Below the pieces are notes generated by a model, which saw only the letters and a program-made list of their open reading frames with translations, was not told where the DNA came from and made no database searches. The position numbers and the translations under genes were made by a program. From contig JAZLLG010000007.1 in NCBI GenBank assembly GCA_045598045.1, positions 1 to 49,961 of the forward strand: a DNA stretch of 49,961 nt. Reading direction: 5' to 3'. This document shows positions 16,803-24,542 of the stretch, piece after piece (position 1 is the first letter of the stretch; each line of letters starts with the position of its first letter). The stretch is from RGIG3528 sp045598045. GTDB taxonomy: Bacteria; Bacillota; Clostridia; Lachnospirales; Lachnospiraceae.

Positions 16803-17807
16803 ATGTACGACAATTTGATTATTGAGGACCTAATTATTAATATTACAGACAAATGCAATTTGAACTGTGCGCATTGCTTTAAAAATGGTGCGGGGTGTGA
16901 TGAATTAACTGTTTCTGAGATAAAGCATATTATTGATGATGCAATGAAATATGAGATTAAGAGGGTTGATTTCTCAGGAGGAGAGTGTCTTCTTTATCCA
17001 CAATTATCTGAACTGATTCAGCTATGTAAACAATACCCTAGTATATACTTTGGATTTATAACCAATGGACTTTTACTGACAAATGAGATTCTTGACGAGA
17101 TTTCCGAAATAAAACAGGCGTATGTTCAGATAAGCATTGATGGCGCAAGTAAAGAAACTTATGAACGAATCAGAGGAGAAGGCACTTATGAGCAATGTAT
17201 TAATGCAATAAAACTATTAAAGAATCATCCGCTTAAAGATAAACGTGCAAGAACTGCAATTAATTCGGCTAACTATCCTGAAATAGAAGATATTTTTTTG
17301 CTATCTATGGAGAATGGTCTCGTTCCTTCCTTTTTATTCACTGTTGAGGAGGGAAATGCCGTGGAAAATTGGGATTGGTTGAAAATTTCTGATATAAAGA
17401 AATTACATGCCAATAATGTCATTGCACAGATAAACAAGAAATACAATTCATCAGTTGCCTTGATAGCTCCGGGAGGTGGGTGTGATCTTTCCAATGGGAG
17501 AGAAAGAAAAACATTTGTTGTTGGAGCAGACGGAAGAGTATACTTTTGTGATTTGTTATTTAATTATCCATTGGGTAATATTATTGAGTCTGATTTTAAA
17601 AGTATTCTACAAGGTGAACCTTTGCGGAAATTATATGAAAGAGAAGAAGAAAGAAAGGGAACAATAAAGGAATATTGTGACAAATGTAAAGTTTTTAATG
17701 AGTGTCATTATGGATGTCCCGGAGAGGCTAGGATAGATAATAATGATTATTCGCAATGTACGTATAAAAAAATGTATTTTGCGTGTTATGTTAATCAATT
17801 TTTTTAG
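16803..17807 (+). CDS. Radical SAM/SPASM peptide maturase
   Basis: 334 residues. The radical SAM motif CNLNCAHC gives Cys18, 22 and 25 for the catalytic 4Fe-4S cluster, followed by the SAM-binding DFSGGECLLYP. The C-terminal SPASM domain is canonical: Cys227 ... Gly-x4-Cys249, then CDKCKVFNECHYGC (Cys292, 295, 301, 305; spacing CxxCx5Cx3C) and later Cys, enough for two auxiliary clusters. Such enzymes install thioether or C-C links in ribosomal peptides (sactipeptides, ranthipeptides, cyclophanes and others). The precursor gene begins 17 bases after its stop, and a separate PqqD-like protein lies four genes on, fitting an enzyme with no fused recognition domain. Bond type cannot be read from the sequence. 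GAGGGG lies before the ATG. Confidence 0.9.
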   Translation: MYDNLIIEDLIINITDKCNLNCAHCFKNGAGCDELTVSEIKHIIDDAMKYEIKRVDFSGGECLLYPQLSELIQLCKQYPSIYFGFITNGLLLTNEILDEISEIKQAYVQISIDGASKETYERIRGEGTYEQCINAIKLLKNHPLKDKRARTAINSANYPEIEDIFLLSMENGLVPSFLFTVEEGNAVENWDWLKISDIKKLHANNVIAQINKKYNSSVALIAPGGGCDLSNGRERKTFVVGADGRVYFCDLLFNYPLGNIIESDFKSILQGEPLRKLYEREEERKGTIKEYCDKCKVFNECHYGCPGEARIDNNDYSQCTYKKMYFACYVNQFF

Positions 17808-17824
17808 GAAAGGAGGAAAAACAT

Positions 17825-18034
17825 ATGTGGAGAAAACCGAACTTGATTACCGAAGATGTGGATTCGTTACTGGAAGATGAAATTATGTCGGTGAATTACA
17901 TCACACCTGCGCCAATACCTGTTCCCACGCCCGCACCAACACCAGGACCTACGCCGTCGCAACCACCCTCAAAAGGATGTGTCATTGAGCGTTGTTATTA
18001 TGGAAAATCATGTGACATATTTCCTGTATGGTGA
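17825..18034 (+). CDS. RiPP precursor peptide with Pro/Thr hinge and 3-Cys core
   Basis: 69 residues behind an AAAGGAGG site, the strongest in the cluster. Three zones are visible. Residues 1-27 are an acidic leader (MWRKPNLITEDVDSLLEDEI then MSVNYIT). Residues 28-48 are a hinge of Pro with Ala/Thr/Val (PAPIPVPTPAPTPGPTPSQP). Residues 49-69 are the likely core, SKGCVIERCYYGKSCDIFPVW, with Cys52, 57 and 63, two adjacent Tyr and a C-terminal Trp. The position between a SPASM enzyme and ABC/PqqD genes supports a precursor. I do not recognise the core; sactipeptide, ranthipeptide or aromatic cross-links are all possible. A GG-type leader cleavage site is absent. Whether the hinge belongs to leader or product is unknown. 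Confidence 0.8.
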   Translation: MWRKPNLITEDVDSLLEDEIMSVNYITPAPIPVPTPAPTPGPTPSQPPSKGCVIERCYYGKSCDIFPVW

Positions 18035-18049
18035 GTGGATGAACTCAGT

Positions 18050-18082
18050 ACACACAGTCGAAAGATTATTTCGACTGTGTGT
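18050..18082 (+). promoter_or_regulatory. Intercistronic hairpin after the precursor gene
   Basis: Perfect 14-bp stem ACACACAGTCGAAA / TTTCGACTGTGTGT with the 5-nt loop GATTA, 15 bases after the precursor stop. No U-run follows, so it is more likely a partial attenuator or 3'-end protector that keeps precursor mRNA more abundant than the transporter part. Confidence 0.7.
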
Positions 18083-18108
18083 TGATTCAAAAGGATTATG
18101 GAGAAAAT

Positions 18109-18852
18109 ATGAAACTCGCTGTAATGGAAATAAAAAAATACTATTCAAATAAAGCGGTCAGAAATACATATATTTGTGTAATATTTCCAATTTTTATACT
18201 CGAATATCTTTTTGATACTGAAAAAGAATTTTATATACTGGCACCTGCTCTAGCAGTCCAGGGATTGTTCGGAGCTGTATTCGGTATAATATGTGTTTTT
18301 CTTATGGGAAAGATATGGGAAAACGATTTATCGGATGGCACTATAAAAAATATCTTTTCGGCAGGTGTTTCACGGGGCAAATGGTTTATTACTAAACTGA
18401 AAATCACGATTACTCAGTGCTTTACTTTTACTGCTTTGACCTCGTTTGCAGGGATGATTATTGGGCTAAGTAGCAGGTCAAAACCTCAAGGATATTCCTG
18501 GTATGAAATAATAATAAAAAACATGCAATCATTTTTGGTTGTCATCTCAACTGCTCTTGTTTACGGGGCTATTTCAACGCTCATTTTTTTGATTATTAAA
18601 AACTTTCGCTTTGCGTTATTGGTTGCGATGACAGTACCGTTCTTTGAGTGCATTGTCAGCTTGTTGTACCTTGTTGACAAAAAGATGGTATTCTTGCCAA
18701 CTGCATTTTTAGACAATTTATATGTAGCAATTGAAGAAAACAAATTTAATGACTTTAACGCGTTATTTTTAAAAGGTATGATATCAATGCTGCTTGTTTT
18801 TTTAGTTGTTGAGCTTGTTGCTTTGAGAAAATGTTTAAAATGTGATTTTTAA
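18109..18852 (+). CDS. ABC-2 type permease (RiPP cluster)
   Basis: 247 residues from the ATG at 18109 (GGAG six bases upstream); the frame extends back to a GTG inside the hairpin. The N-terminus (MKLAVMEIKKYYSNKAVRNTY) and GKIWENDLSDGTIKNIFSAGVSRGKWFITK are typical of ABC-2 permeases of the BcrB/NatB/LanE-G kind. About six membrane segments can be seen (for instance IFPIFILEYLF, LFGAVFGIICVFLMG, FLVVISTALVYGAISTLIFLII, MISMLLVFLVVELVAL). It probably pairs with the ATPase at 19180 and the second permease to export the peptide or to protect the producer. Confidence 0.82.
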   Translation: MKLAVMEIKKYYSNKAVRNTYICVIFPIFILEYLFDTEKEFYILAPALAVQGLFGAVFGIICVFLMGKIWENDLSDGTIKNIFSAGVSRGKWFITKLKITITQCFTFTALTSFAGMIIGLSSRSKPQGYSWYEIIIKNMQSFLVVISTALVYGAISTLIFLIIKNFRFALLVAMTVPFFECIVSLLYLVDKKMVFLPTAFLDNLYVAIEENKFNDFNALFLKGMISMLLVFLVVELVALRKCLKCDF

Positions 18853-18875
18853 CGATATGGAGAGAATAGACGAAA

Positions 18876-19139
18876 ATGCTAGACAGAAAATATGCTTTTA
18901 ATCCTGAATATGAAAAAAACGTAGTTGAAAATAAGGTCATTGTTTTTGAACCCCAGGCGAAATATGTTTATATACTTGAAGATGTTGAAAGCACAATTTT
19001 TAAAAAACTAAATGGGATTAAGTCTCTGAACGAAGTGATTAACGAATTGGAAAAAGAATATAATGTTACTAATATCGAAAACGATGTAGTGGATTTTATT
19101 GAGCAATTGACAGAGAAAGGTATACTAGTCTGCCGTTAG
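18876..19139 (+). CDS. PqqD-like RiPP recognition protein
   Basis: 87 residues. The pattern YVYILEDVESTIFKKLNGIKSLNEVINELEKEYNV is that of PqqD-family proteins: a small winged helix that binds the leader of a precursor and presents it to a radical SAM enzyme. It lies 23 bases after the permease and 40 before the ATPase gene. A separate PqqD protein explains why the maturase lacks an N-terminal recognition domain. The ribosome site (GGAGAG) is somewhat far from the ATG. Confidence 0.85.
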   Translation: MLDRKYAFNPEYEKNVVENKVIVFEPQAKYVYILEDVESTIFKKLNGIKSLNEVINELEKEYNVTNIENDVVDFIEQLTEKGILVCR

Positions 19140-19179
19140 TCAATATGAAACTAGGATTAATCAATAATGGGAATTAAAA

Positions 19180-19923
19180 ATGAATGACATTATTCTTGAA
19201 ACAAATAATCTTACCAAGCAGTATCATCAGTTTTATGCAAACGATCATGTTACTCTTCGTATAAATAAAGGAGATATTTACGGATTTATAGGAGTGAATG
19301 GGGCGGGAAAGACCACCTTCATGAAAATGATTTGCGACCTTATTAAACCGACAGAAGGAAAATATACTCTGATGGGGGAATCTTCTGCTAAGGGGTTGGC
19401 CAACGCAAGACGGAAAATGGGGGTGCTTATTGAACATCCGGCTCTTTATACGGATATGACCGCATTACAGAACCTTGAAATCCAAGGGTGTTATAAGGGA
19501 TTTAAGCCTCGGAAAGGAAAAGGAAATTATTACGATATCCTTGAACGGGTCGGTCTGGCTGATTCATGTAATGAAAAAGTGCGACGATTTTCAATGGGTA
19601 TGAAACAGAGACTGGGATTGGCATTATGCCTGGTTGGCGACCCTGATTTTATAATACTTGACGAGCCTTATGTTTCGCTTGACCCGGTTGGAATAAATGA
19701 CTTTAGGAACATTTTACTTGAACTTAACCAAAAGGGAGTCACCATTCTGTTCAGTTGTCATACTCTGTCGGAAATGACAAAGCTTGCCACAAAGTATGGC
19801 TTCATAAACAGAGGAAAACTTCAAATGGAGATCACTGCGGAACAGCTAGACAAAGAAATGAAAGAACGTGGCGAAAATCTTGAAGAATTCTTTCTCAGAC
19901 ATTATCAAAGCTGGAATGACTGA
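19180..19923 (+). CDS. ABC transporter ATP-binding protein (BcrA/LanF-like)
   Basis: 247 residues. Walker A GVNGAGKTTFMKM, Q-loop region near LIEHPALYTDMTALQNLEIQ, signature FSMGMKQRLGLA, Walker B FIILDEPYVSLDP and the switch His in FSCHTLSE are all intact. The sequence resembles the ATPases of bacitracin- and lantibiotic-immunity exporters. With two separate permeases the make-up (one ATPase, two ABC-2 permeases) matches immunity exporters better than the peptidase-containing exporters that cleave GG leaders. Confidence 0.92.
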   Translation: MNDIILETNNLTKQYHQFYANDHVTLRINKGDIYGFIGVNGAGKTTFMKMICDLIKPTEGKYTLMGESSAKGLANARRKMGVLIEHPALYTDMTALQNLEIQGCYKGFKPRKGKGNYYDILERVGLADSCNEKVRRFSMGMKQRLGLALCLVGDPDFIILDEPYVSLDPVGINDFRNILLELNQKGVTILFSCHTLSEMTKLATKYGFINRGKLQMEITAEQLDKEMKERGENLEEFFLRHYQSWND

Positions 19924-19941
19924 GTATTGTGGAGGAAAATC

Positions 19942-20691
19942 GTGAGGAGGAGTTTTTGGTTTAAGGCTGCACGTAGCGTAGCGGTATATGGGTGCGCGGT
20001 TGTTTTCCTGATTCTGGTTGCACTATGTTGGGATGAAGCAAGAGATTACACTGACTTAAATACGTACTACAAATTGGTAATCTGGCCTTTCGGATTTGAG
20101 TTTTTTATAGAAATTGTTATTGCAGCTGAGGCATCATGGCTTGTAATCAATGAACTTGCAAGTAGTACATATAAAAATGCAATCTCGAGCGGAATAAGAA
20201 GAAAAAGTTATTTTTTCTCACAGACTGCCTGTGTGATTTTGCTGATTACTTTGGAAGTTATTGTGGCGTCCGCATACTATTTTTCACAGGTCACAAAGGG
20301 TATTCCTCTTTCAAGTATCGGATTCACTGAGTGGAAATCGTATCTCATTTACATGTTCTTTATCTGGATACATCATATGTCAATAGCCTTAATCTGTATA
20401 TCCCTTTGTTTCATCATAAGGAAACTCTATGTGATGCTTACAGTACTGGGTGTTTTGTTTGGCATGATGTTACTCGATGCTGTGGTCAGGGTGAGACCAG
20501 AACTGGACTTGGTTATAAAGATTGTAAACCATATGCCGCATGCAATTGCCAGATATTTGCAAAAAGAAGCTGAACTTCAAAGTATTACTTTTGGAAAGTC
20601 AATGGTTGCGATCCTTCCGACATTGGCGATTGCGGCTGTAATGCTGATTATTTCCGGGATTCTCTTTAGCAGAGGGAATCTGAATGAATAG
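19942..20691 (+). CDS. Second ABC-2 type permease (RiPP cluster)
   Basis: 249 residues. Start placed at the GTG at 19942, six bases after GGAGG; a TTG at 19927 lacks a site. Membrane segments include VAVYGCAVVFLILVAL, ILLITLEVIVASAYYF, LIYMFFIWIHHMSIALICISLCFIIRKL and MVAILPTLAIAAVMLIISGILF. The segment ELASSTYKNAISSGIRRKSYFFSQ is the same ABC-2 motif as in the first permease (NDLSDGTIKNIFSAGVSRGKWFITK). Last gene of the cluster. Confidence 0.8.
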   Translation: MRRSFWFKAARSVAVYGCAVVFLILVALCWDEARDYTDLNTYYKLVIWPFGFEFFIEIVIAAEASWLVINELASSTYKNAISSGIRRKSYFFSQTACVILLITLEVIVASAYYFSQVTKGIPLSSIGFTEWKSYLIYMFFIWIHHMSIALICISLCFIIRKLYVMLTVLGVLFGMMLLDAVVRVRPELDLVIKIVNHMPHAIARYLQKEAELQSITFGKSMVAILPTLAIAAVMLIISGILFSRGNLNE

Positions 20692-21203
20692 TTGAATTTC
20701 ACGACAAGAATACAGACTATTCTGCAACCGTAACATGCTCCGCAGAAATTACATAGAACTACCACTAATCAATTCTTGAAATAAAGCATACGTGCGTCTG
20801 CATCCTGACACGTGAAATGAAAGAACTCGGATTGCTTCGTATTGAAGGCAGAGGGCAGTACAAGTGGTATTTGCTGAGGTGATACAAATTACATGTGTCG
20901 GTGTATTTACCGATACAATGACCAGATTATCTTGGGTATGCTTATTCAAAAGCGTCAAGCGAAGTTATGGTAAGTTTGATTCCTTTGGAGATGTATAAAA
21001 ATGGTGTAGTCAATATGTTGACTACAGTAGGGCAGTTTTTTCAAACTGCTCTTGTTTTTTTGTACGAATAGCGAATGGCCACCGTGCTTGGGCAGTACAA
21101 GTGTATTGCACCAACGAAGCAATAACCCTGGACTTCTTTCTTGAGACACCCCACAAGGTTATTAATACTGAAATAGTAACAGAATCATCATTTGGTTTGG
21201 TAA
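20692..21203. other. Gene-free stretch with decayed fragments and hairpins
   Basis: About 510 bases with no intact gene. It contains a C-terminal gene fragment (20769-20882), the inverted repeat GTAGTCAATATGTTGACTAC (21007-21026), a GGGCAG/CTGC hairpin followed by T-rich sequence (about 21029-21061) and a GTACGAATAGCGAA motif (21062-21075) that also occurs at 47350-47363 behind a similar hairpin. This looks like the worn boundary of the RiPP island. Confidence 0.5.
20769..20882 (+). pseudogene. C-terminal fragment of a winged-helix protein
   Basis: A 37-codon stretch ends in LTREMKELGLLRIEGRGQYKWYLLR and a stop. The pattern (basic helix, then RIEGRGQYKWYLL strand) looks like the tail of a winged-helix DNA-binding domain. 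It has no start codon and no upstream part, so I read it as a remnant. Confidence 0.4.
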
Positions 21204-22769
21204 TCAACAGGTTTCATTTATTCTTCTTGCCACTTCAAAGAGAACCTGATAATTCTTTTTTCTTACGTTATATACAATATCTTTACTTCCCGGTGCTGAA
21301 GCCAAAACTGTACCATCCGGTGAATATAAGCTTTCTACTCCCATATAGCTTCCGGAATGGTCGTATTGCGGTATTCCTGTTCTCCTTCCTGATGCAAACC
21401 GGGCTAACCCATCCGCAAGTATCGCCGTAACGGTAAACATATAATCTTTACTGTTGTCCAGTCCGACCATTATAGAATACTCTTTGATGTCTTCAACGAG
21501 CATCATATATTCGTAAAAACCATAGAAGAATTTGTTATGTGGTTTGTATGTGTCCCCCTCGCCAGTCGCGTTACGAATTTCCCAACTTATTTTTTCAATA
21601 TACAACCATGTATTTTTTACGAGTTCACAGTAGTTGTCAATATCAATACTTTTCTTACCGGATATATACTCCAGCTTATTATTTATGTAACCGTCCCATG
21701 TTGCCCTAAGGCTTTTGACTTCAGTCGCCGTATCATACCATAAAAAGCTTACGTTTGTGCGGTCGGAATTTGTTTCATCAACGAAAAAAGCACAAAAACT
21801 GATTTCAAAACCAAACCTTGCGCGAGTAATTTCTTCCATAAGATTATCAGCTCGCCATAAATAATCTCCCTCAACAATAAGTATTAAATCCTTCTTATCT
21901 TTGTAAAAACAACGTTCATTGTCACTAATCCATTCAATTATCTTTGACAGGTGATATTCATTCGGGAAGCTTCTTGAGTCAATTTCTATGCGTCGGTTTG
22001 CCAAACAGGAATAGATATCTGCAAAGGTGTACGGGAAAAGAGTCCCGGGTTCAGATCCCAGCAGCATTCTCAGGTGCCGCAATCTGAAGTCCGCTCTGTC
22101 TGCGTGATTCAAATCAGCTCCGCAAAAAGCTATTTGGCTTCTGAAACTGTAGCACTGATTATCTCGATATTCAATTGACAGTGTACGGATTTCGTGTTCA
22201 TTTCTCAAATAGTAGTCATACTCGCCTTTAATCGGTTCTTCGTTTTCATAGAAATCCATAGGATGTGTGGCTATAAATTCATCTGTGAAATAATCCCTGT
22301 TAACGCCTATAACTGCCCATTTAAATGATAAATTATCCTCGTGTCCCTCGAAGGATGACAATGTAAAATCTCCGTCTTCATGTTCTGCCATTATGACAGT
22401 AAGCTCATCGTCCCAATTTACTGCCTCATATTTGAGAGTATCAATATCCGCGGAGGGTACTGCCTCGGCTAAACAATCGTCTAAAGTCGATATATAAATT
22501 CTACCAAACCCATCAAATTCTGCAAAAGACAGCTTGCTCATGGCTTTCGATAATCTTTTGTCTTGTTCTTTTAACTGATTAATATATTTCTGGTCGTTCA
22601 TAGTAGTTTTCCTTTTTCGAGTCTGTATCTGATTCATTTCCACTAAATAGGTTTTGTTTACCCAGATGTTCTTACGCTTGCCAGAATCCGGGATTTTGTG
22701 ATAAATCCAATCTAAAGACGCCCCGGTTCTGTGGACATCCACTACTGAGTCGTTCTTTTTATCTGTCAT
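21204..22769 (-). CDS. Uncharacterised 520-residue protein
   Basis: I do not recognise this protein. It is soluble, acidic and rich in aromatic residues, without signal peptide, membrane segment or obvious catalytic motif. The frame overlaps the 3' end of the zinc-ribbon gene (ATG at 22769 or 22778 against the stop at 22759), so the two are translationally coupled. An internal ATG at 22600 with AAAAGGAAA upstream (MNDQKYINQLKEQDKRLS...) is an alternative start, and would drop a basic N-terminus. Segments such as FAEFDGFGRIYISTLDDCLAEAVP and the later KDLILIVEGDYLWRADNLMEEI may mark two domains. Proximity to WYL and GIY-YIG genes suggests an accessory or defence locus; this is inference. Confidence 0.6.
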   Translation of the reverse strand: MTDKKNDSVVDVHRTGASLDWIYHKIPDSGKRKNIWVNKTYLVEMNQIQTRKRKTTMNDQKYINQLKEQDKRLSKAMSKLSFAEFDGFGRIYISTLDDCLAEAVPSADIDTLKYEAVNWDDELTVIMAEHEDGDFTLSSFEGHEDNLSFKWAVIGVNRDYFTDEFIATHPMDFYENEEPIKGEYDYYLRNEHEIRTLSIEYRDNQCYSFRSQIAFCGADLNHADRADFRLRHLRMLLGSEPGTLFPYTFADIYSCLANRRIEIDSRSFPNEYHLSKIIEWISDNERCFYKDKKDLILIVEGDYLWRADNLMEEITRARFGFEISFCAFFVDETNSDRTNVSFLWYDTATEVKSLRATWDGYINNKLEYISGKKSIDIDNYCELVKNTWLYIEKISWEIRNATGEGDTYKPHNKFFYGFYEYMMLVEDIKEYSIMVGLDNSKDYMFTVTAILADGLARFASGRRTGIPQYDHSGSYMGVESLYSPDGTVLASAPGSKDIVYNVRKKNYQVLFEVARRINETC

Positions 22770-23202
22770 CGTCGTCATCTTCTTTACGTTTCGGTTTTGG
22801 TTGTGGCATGGTCGGTTCTATGATAATCTCATTCTCAATCATCTGGTATTTGTTTACATAGTCGGAAATATGATATCCATGCAGTATGTTGATAGCTTCA
22901 ACTTCAAGAAGACCGTATTTCTCCTGAAATTCAATCCTTAGGTCTCTGAAGGCGCCGGTATCTTCACCACTTTCGGGTAATATCTTTGCTGCCAAATCCC
23001 TGTAATGAATGGCATCTTCCGGGGTCAGCCATTCACCTTTGTGAAGGTCTTTCAGTCTTCGTATTTTTTCATGTTTAGCTGACAGAATTTCTGTTGGGGC
23101 AGACGTTTGGAACGCAACTCCCACTGATGACATGGACATTCCGCAATAAGGACAATACCTTTCGTCCTGTTCAACAAAATTACCGCATATGGTGCAAAAC
23201 AT
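22759..23202 (-). CDS. Zinc-ribbon protein with charged tail
   Basis: 147 residues from the ATG at 23202 (GAAGGGAG upstream). The N-terminus is a zinc ribbon, MFCTICGNFVEQDERYCPYCG, with four Cys in CxxC pairs. A helical region follows (about 35-115), and the tail is Pro/Lys rich, ending KRKEDDDDDR. It overlaps the following gene, so the two probably act together. Function unknown. Confidence 0.65.
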   Translation of the reverse strand: MFCTICGNFVEQDERYCPYCGMSMSSVGVAFQTSAPTEILSAKHEKIRRLKDLHKGEWLTPEDAIHYRDLAAKILPESGEDTGAFRDLRIEFQEKYGLLEVEAINILHGYHISDYVNKYQMIENEIIIEPTMPQPKPKRKEDDDDDR

Positions 23203-23421
23203 ACCTTTACTCCCTTCTGAATAAATGGATTTTCGTTCATTGATGATTGTATGACAGACCATCCAATGAAGATGACCACAAGTATGTTTTAGGATGACTG
23301 ATATGCAAAATTATGCACATCGTTCTGTTGAACTTCCGAGCAAAAGATGATAAGCTTTTGTTAGCCTTTTATAAAAGCTTGTCGTTTTGGATTCACATAT
23401 ATTTACATCCGGAGGTAAAGA

Positions 23422-24501
23422 ATGACAGATAACGGCTCATTACAGCAGAAGAAGATGGTTATGTTCGATATCCTTGAGATTCTTCGAAGAGAAACGGATG
23501 AGAACCATAAGCTGACGCAGAAGGAACTGTCTGATAAGCTTGAAAAAGAATATTCCATGAAGGTTACACCGAGAACCGTCAAGGCAGGACTTATGGACAT
23601 GAAAGACTTCGGTTTCCCGATTGAGTACCGCCTTGTACCACGTTCTTCAAAACAGGCAGGTCCTGATGCAGATCCTGAAGAAACGGCTATCTGTACTGAC
23701 TTTTATTATAAACATGAGTTTTCAGAAGCTGAGCTTCGCCTTCTTATCGACAGTCTGCTATTTTCAAAACATATCCCGACAAAACAATGTAAAAACTTGA
23801 TTAAGCGTCTGCAGGGCCTTTCAAGCAATTACTTTCTCCCGAAAGTACGGCATGTGTCCAACCTGCCCTTCGAGACCACGGAATATGAGCAGCTTTTTAA
23901 GACGATAGAGATTCTCGACGATGCAATATCAAGAAATAAACAAGTATCTCTTGTATACGGTGAATATAAAACGGATAAAAAACTGCACCCGGTTCTTACA
24001 AGGACAGGGAAGCCAAGCGTCCGCATATGCAATCCGTACCAGATTGCTGCGACAAACGGGAAGTATTATCTTATCTGTAACGATGACTATTTCGATAATG
24101 TCATAGATATCCGTGTTGACAAAATAATGGAAATCCGGCTTCTTGATTCAAAGCGAAGGGATCCGAGAACCGTTAAAGGACTTGAGAACGGTTTTGATTT
24201 TCCGAAGCACATGGCAGAACATATATACATGTTTGGAGGAGAAAGCGGACGTGTCCGATTCAGGGCAGACAAGAAAGTACTTTCGGAGCTGTTTGACTGG
24301 TTTGGAAGAGACATGAGGTTTTCGGATGAGACAGATACCCATGTAACCGTTTCAGTAGTCGTTAATCTCAGTGCAATGGCGTGCTGGGCAAAACAGTACT
24401 CCGAACACGTTGAGGTCCTTAGCCCCCAGAGCCTTAGGGAAAGGGTTATTAAAGACATAAAAAAGGGAGCGAGGCTTTACGGAATTACAACGGTACAATA
24501 A
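23422..24501 (+). CDS. HTH-WYL domain transcriptional regulator
   Basis: 359 residues. The N-terminal winged helix-turn-helix (about 8-75: LTQKELSDKLEKEYSMKVTPRTVKAGLMDM) is followed by a WYL domain around residues 165-240 (VSLVYGEYKTDKKLHPVLT...RICNPYQIAATNGKYYLICND) and a WCX-like C-terminal part (VRFRADKKVLSELFDWFG). WYL regulators bind small ligands or nucleic acids and often control phage-defence or DNA-damage genes. GGAGG precedes the ATG. The next gene begins 41 bases on and is likely cotranscribed; the genes at 21.2-23.2 kb diverge from it and could be its targets. Confidence 0.88.
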   Translation: MTDNGSLQQKKMVMFDILEILRRETDENHKLTQKELSDKLEKEYSMKVTPRTVKAGLMDMKDFGFPIEYRLVPRSSKQAGPDADPEETAICTDFYYKHEFSEAELRLLIDSLLFSKHIPTKQCKNLIKRLQGLSSNYFLPKVRHVSNLPFETTEYEQLFKTIEILDDAISRNKQVSLVYGEYKTDKKLHPVLTRTGKPSVRICNPYQIAATNGKYYLICNDDYFDNVIDIRVDKIMEIRLLDSKRRDPRTVKGLENGFDFPKHMAEHIYMFGGESGRVRFRADKKVLSELFDWFGRDMRFSDETDTHVTVSVVVNLSAMACWAKQYSEHVEVLSPQSLRERVIKDIKKGARLYGITTVQ

Positions 24502-24542
24502 GTTAATTTAATGTGCAGAAAACCAGAATAAAGGAGAACATT

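Noticed and set aside
16618..16818. 66-residue TTG-start frame overlapping the maturase start
   Set aside because: No ribosome site and it overlaps the likely leader of the maturase; not supported as a second precursor.
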